NCBI GenBank assembly: GCA_036743375.1
Contig: DAINPP010000010.1
Span: 4,644-68,643, forward strand
Source of the DNA: DAINPP01 sp036743375
GTDB taxonomy: Bacteria; Thermotogota; Thermotogae; MWEM01
Reading direction: 5' to 3'
Length of the DNA: 64,000 bases
The notes below the pieces were generated by a model. That model was not told the origin of the DNA, ran no database searches, and was given only the letters and a program-made list of their open reading frames with translations. Both the position numbers and the translations under genes were made by a program. This document shows, piece after piece, positions 61,877-64,000 of the stretch (positions within the stretch are counted from its first letter, which is position 1; every line of letters starts with the position of its first letter).

Positions 61877-62890
61877 TTGAACGATAACAAAAGAATACTC
61901 ATGGCTATCGAATCATCCTGCGACGATACCGGTGTCTGTATCCTGACAGAAAACCGACAAATTCTGTCAAACATTCTGTCCTCGCAGATAGACATACACA
62001 ACAAATTCGGCGGAGTCGTCCCGGAAATTGCTTCGCGACAGCATCTCGAGCATATCAATCCACTGATAGATGAGGCGATGAAAGAGGCGGATATCCAGTT
62101 CTCAGATCTTGACGCCGTTGCTGCAACGAGGGGTCCGGGGCTGATTGGAGCACTACTCATAGGTGTTGCGGCGGCAAAAGCCATCGCCTTCACGAACGGC
62201 ATTCCCTTCATAGGCGTTAATCATCTGAGAGGACACATATACGCAAACTATCTCGCATTCCCGGATCTGAAACCGCCATTTACGGTCCTGCTCTGTTCAG
62301 GCGGCCATACACAGCTGATCAACGTTTCTGAAAAAAACGACTTCACCCTGCTTGGAAATACACTCGATGATGCGGCGGGAGAAGCCTTTGACAAGGGAGC
62401 AAGAATCCTGAATCTCGGATATCCGGGTGGACCCCTTATCCAGAAGGCCGCTGAAGGCGGAAACGCTGAGGCCGTTCAGTTCCCGAGAGCCCTAAGGGAA
62501 AAGAATAATTACAATTTCTCCTTCAGTGGATTGAAGACCTCCCTGCTTTATTACATAAAAAAGAATGAGAACTATGACCTGAAAGATGTGGCAGCAAGCT
62601 ATCAGGAAGCGATCATCGAGGTTCTGGTTGACAAATCGTTCAAGGCAGCGAGAAAGACGGGAACGAGAAAAGTGATCATTGCCGGAGGGGTGGCCGCCAA
62701 TCAGAGATTACGGGAAAAGGCAATAGAAAAGGCAAAGAAATGGCGATATGAAGTCTTTTTCCCACCGATTCAGTTCTGCACGGACAACGCGGCCATGATC
62801 GCCTCAGCTGCCTGGCAGAGATTCATCAACGATGATTTTGACTCACTGGATACACCGGCAAAACCGTCCTTAACCGTTTCCTCAGAATAA
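61877..62890 (+). CDS. tsaD: tRNA N6-adenosine threonylcarbamoyltransferase TsaD
   Basis: Catalyses the last step of t6A synthesis at position 37 of ANN-decoding tRNAs. The 337-residue ASKHA protein has IESSCDDTG, the metal-binding histidines in HLRGH and SGGHTQL, GEAFDKGARILNLGYPGG, and AGGVAANQRLR. The start is TTG behind AGGGTGAAAAAAA. It follows the HEPN gene by 22 bp, so the toxin-antitoxin pair separates it from yggS. tsaB, tsaE and rimI are not nearby. Confidence 0.96.
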   Translation: MNDNKRILMAIESSCDDTGVCILTENRQILSNILSSQIDIHNKFGGVVPEIASRQHLEHINPLIDEAMKEADIQFSDLDAVAATRGPGLIGALLIGVAAAKAIAFTNGIPFIGVNHLRGHIYANYLAFPDLKPPFTVLLCSGGHTQLINVSEKNDFTLLGNTLDDAAGEAFDKGARILNLGYPGGPLIQKAAEGGNAEAVQFPRALREKNNYNFSFSGLKTSLLYYIKKNENYDLKDVAASYQEAIIEVLVDKSFKAARKTGTRKVIIAGGVAANQRLREKAIEKAKKWRYEVFFPPIQFCTDNAAMIASAAWQRFINDDFDSLDTPAKPSLTVSSE

Positions 62891-63022
62891 GGTAGTTGAG
62901 ATTTTTCCAATGAAACCTCAAATCCCAAATAAAAGGGCCAAAACAGATTCCACAAAGAACAAAGTTATACATATCTACGTCTGTTTAGTATAGAATATAA
63001 ACCTAACGGGGAAGTGATAGAT

Positions 63023-63484
63023 ATGAGTAATGAAATTATAAAAACTGGTGAATCATTCGGAGAATTTGAACTTAAGGCACATGACGGCAAACTATTCTCA
63101 TCGAAGGAGCATAAGGGTAAAAAGATATTACTCTCTTTTCATCCACTGGCTTGGACATCCGTCTGCAGAGATCAGATGGTTCAACTGGATGAGCGCTATG
63201 ATGATTTTCTCTCAAAAGGGGTGATTCCCGTCGGCGTCAGTGTTGATCCGGTCCCATCAAAGGGAGCCTGGGCTGAATCCATCGGCATAAAACAGTTAAA
63301 ACTGCTGTCGGATTTCTGGCCACATGGAGAACTGGCTGAGAAACTCGGCATATTCAACGAAGAAGGTGGGTTCTCCAACCGGGTCAACCTCATCCTCGAT
63401 GAAGACAGAAAGGTGTTCTGGTCAAAGATCTATCCGATCAAACAGGTTCCTGACTTTCAGGAAGTGTTGGACATTCTGAAATAA
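63023..63484 (+). CDS. Peroxiredoxin (AhpC/TSA family)
   Basis: A thiol peroxidase of about 153 residues. The peroxidatic Cys is in PLAWTSVCRDQM (Px3TxxC). No second redox Cys is seen, so it would be a 1-Cys or externally reduced enzyme. The sequence around LILDEDRKVFW is family typical. ATG 63023 has GGGGAAG upstream; a GTG three codons earlier is possible. It is near rubrerythrin and the rubredoxin unit, matching peroxide defence with rubredoxin-type electron supply. Confidence 0.9.
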   Translation: MSNEIIKTGESFGEFELKAHDGKLFSSKEHKGKKILLSFHPLAWTSVCRDQMVQLDERYDDFLSKGVIPVGVSVDPVPSKGAWAESIGIKQLKLLSDFWPHGELAEKLGIFNEEGGFSNRVNLILDEDRKVFWSKIYPIKQVPDFQEVLDILK

Positions 63485-63509
63485 CTCAATTTGAGTCCCG
63501 TAAATTGAG
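63485..63509. repeat. Inverted repeat between peroxiredoxin and rubrerythrin genes
   Basis: CTCAATTT (63485-63492) and AAATTGAG (63502-63509) pair perfectly around GAGTCCCGT, just after the peroxiredoxin stop. No T run follows. It could stabilise the mRNA or regulate the next gene. Confidence 0.45.
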
Positions 63510-63538
63510 GCATCTCAAAATAAACTGGAGGGGTAAAA

Positions 63539-63982
63539 ATGGAATTAAAGGATCTTTTAAACGTTGCACTCAGGATCGAATCAGATGGCTACACGACTTA
63601 TTCAAGATTGGCAGACGAAAACGAAGGCAAATTGAAAGAACTTTTTACACATCTTGCCACACAGGAACGAGGTCATCAGGAAAAATTTAAAAAGATCTTT
63701 GAGACGGTAGAAACAGATGAAAATTCGGTTGCAAGCTGGGCGGAGGACGATAACGCGGGATATCTCATGACCTTTGCGGAAATGTCCATTTTCCCCAAAC
63801 TCAGTGCCGCTTCAAATCCGGAAACACTGAACGATGCCATCGATCTCGCGGTAGAGGTAGAAAAAGACAGCATTATCTTTTATAACGATTTGAAAGTCTA
63901 CTTTACAGATAAGAAAATTATCGATGAGGTCATCGCAGAGGAAAAGAAACATCTACTCGATCTTCTTAAATCAAGAAAATAA
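63539..63982 (+). CDS. Rubrerythrin-like ferritin-domain protein
   Basis: A 147-residue four-helix diiron protein. Ligand motifs are IESDGYTTY and QERGHQEKF in the first half and EVEKDSIIFY and EEKKHLLDL in the second, giving the two ExxH pairs plus Glu residues. The C-terminal rubredoxin domain of classical rubrerythrin is absent, so it would use the separate rubredoxin for peroxide reduction. CTGGAGGGG precedes the ATG. The frame ends inside the window. Confidence 0.9.
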   Translation: MELKDLLNVALRIESDGYTTYSRLADENEGKLKELFTHLATQERGHQEKFKKIFETVETDENSVASWAEDDNAGYLMTFAEMSIFPKLSAASNPETLNDAIDLAVEVEKDSIIFYNDLKVYFTDKKIIDEVIAEEKKHLLDLLKSRK

Positions 63983-64000
63983 TACGATACGGTGAAAGAA

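Noticed and set aside
1..64000. CRISPR array, insertion sequences, prophage genes
   Set aside because: No regularly spaced direct repeats, transposase, integrase or phage structural genes were seen.

Overview
The window looks like a chromosome segment from an anaerobic, diderm, probably amino-acid-fermenting bacterium. Evidence for a second membrane: apolipoprotein N-acyltransferase (lnt), an O-antigen-ligase-type protein, a signal-peptide beta-strand protein of outer-membrane type, a periplasmic parvulin, and three or more lipoproteins. Evidence for anaerobiosis: a rubredoxin / flavodiiron / desulfoferrodoxin / peroxiredoxin / rubrerythrin set, a Rex redox repressor with its own operator, a BadF/HgdC-type ATPase set and a 3,5-diaminohexanoate dehydrogenase of lysine fermentation. 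Promoters are often of the extended -10 kind (TGnTATAAT), Shine-Dalgarno sites are strong, and TTG/GTG starts are common. I cannot place the phylum from sequence alone; Spirochaete-like and Firmicute-like traits are mixed.

Layout. 0-9.2 kb (minus): ECF-type ATPase (cut by the window edge), RlmI-like methyltransferase, tmk, pyrH, tsf, a ROK regulator and two histidine kinases. 9.3-15.2 kb (plus): recG, an M20D amidohydrolase, an SsnA-like amidohydrolase and a small membrane protein. 15.2-17.4 kb (minus): nagA and a flippase-like protein. 17.6-22.5 kb (plus): long recJ, a DUF3343-like protein, ruvX running into tRNA-Arg(CCG), and an MTA/SAH-type nucleosidase. 22.6-24 kb (minus): flavodoxin and two GNATs. 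24.1-27.1 kb (plus): three-gene 2-hydroxyacyl-CoA dehydratase activator-like operon. 27.2-41.4 kb (minus): LysM/3D lipoprotein, DUF2225, ftsY, cheR, outer-membrane-like protein, PHP phosphatase, yebC, SpoIIE phosphatase, response regulator, DUF2344, proS, rex, threonine-synthase-like enzyme and a DHODH-ferredoxin fusion. 41.5-47.4 kb (plus): two large, probably accessory lipoproteins, a C-terminally truncated papain-like protein and a beta-helix protein. 47.4-58.4 kb (minus): flavin reductase, GGDEF cyclase, kdd (interrupted by a 100-N gap), parvulin, O-antigen ligase, lnt, DegT aminotransferase, plsX. 58.6-64 kb (plus): oxygen-defence genes, yggS, an HEPN/MNT toxin-antitoxin pair, tsaD, peroxiredoxin, rubrerythrin.

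Working together: the envelope block (parvulin, O-antigen ligase, lnt, aminotransferase, plsX) covers phospholipid, lipoprotein and surface glycan steps. The 58.6 kb block forms an electron chain from rubredoxin to flavodiiron protein and superoxide reductase. Signalling is rich (hybrid kinase, REC-kinase, SpoIIE, CheY-like, CheR, GGDEF). The most distinctive items are the MNT-HEPN pair inside a housekeeping block, the split dehydratase-activator operon with no dehydratase beside it, the RecJ with a decayed helicase-like tail, the ruvX/tRNA overlap, the Rex operator on the rex promoter, and the papain-like gene that stops just after its catalytic histidine. I found no CRISPR array, no insertion sequence and no prophage.
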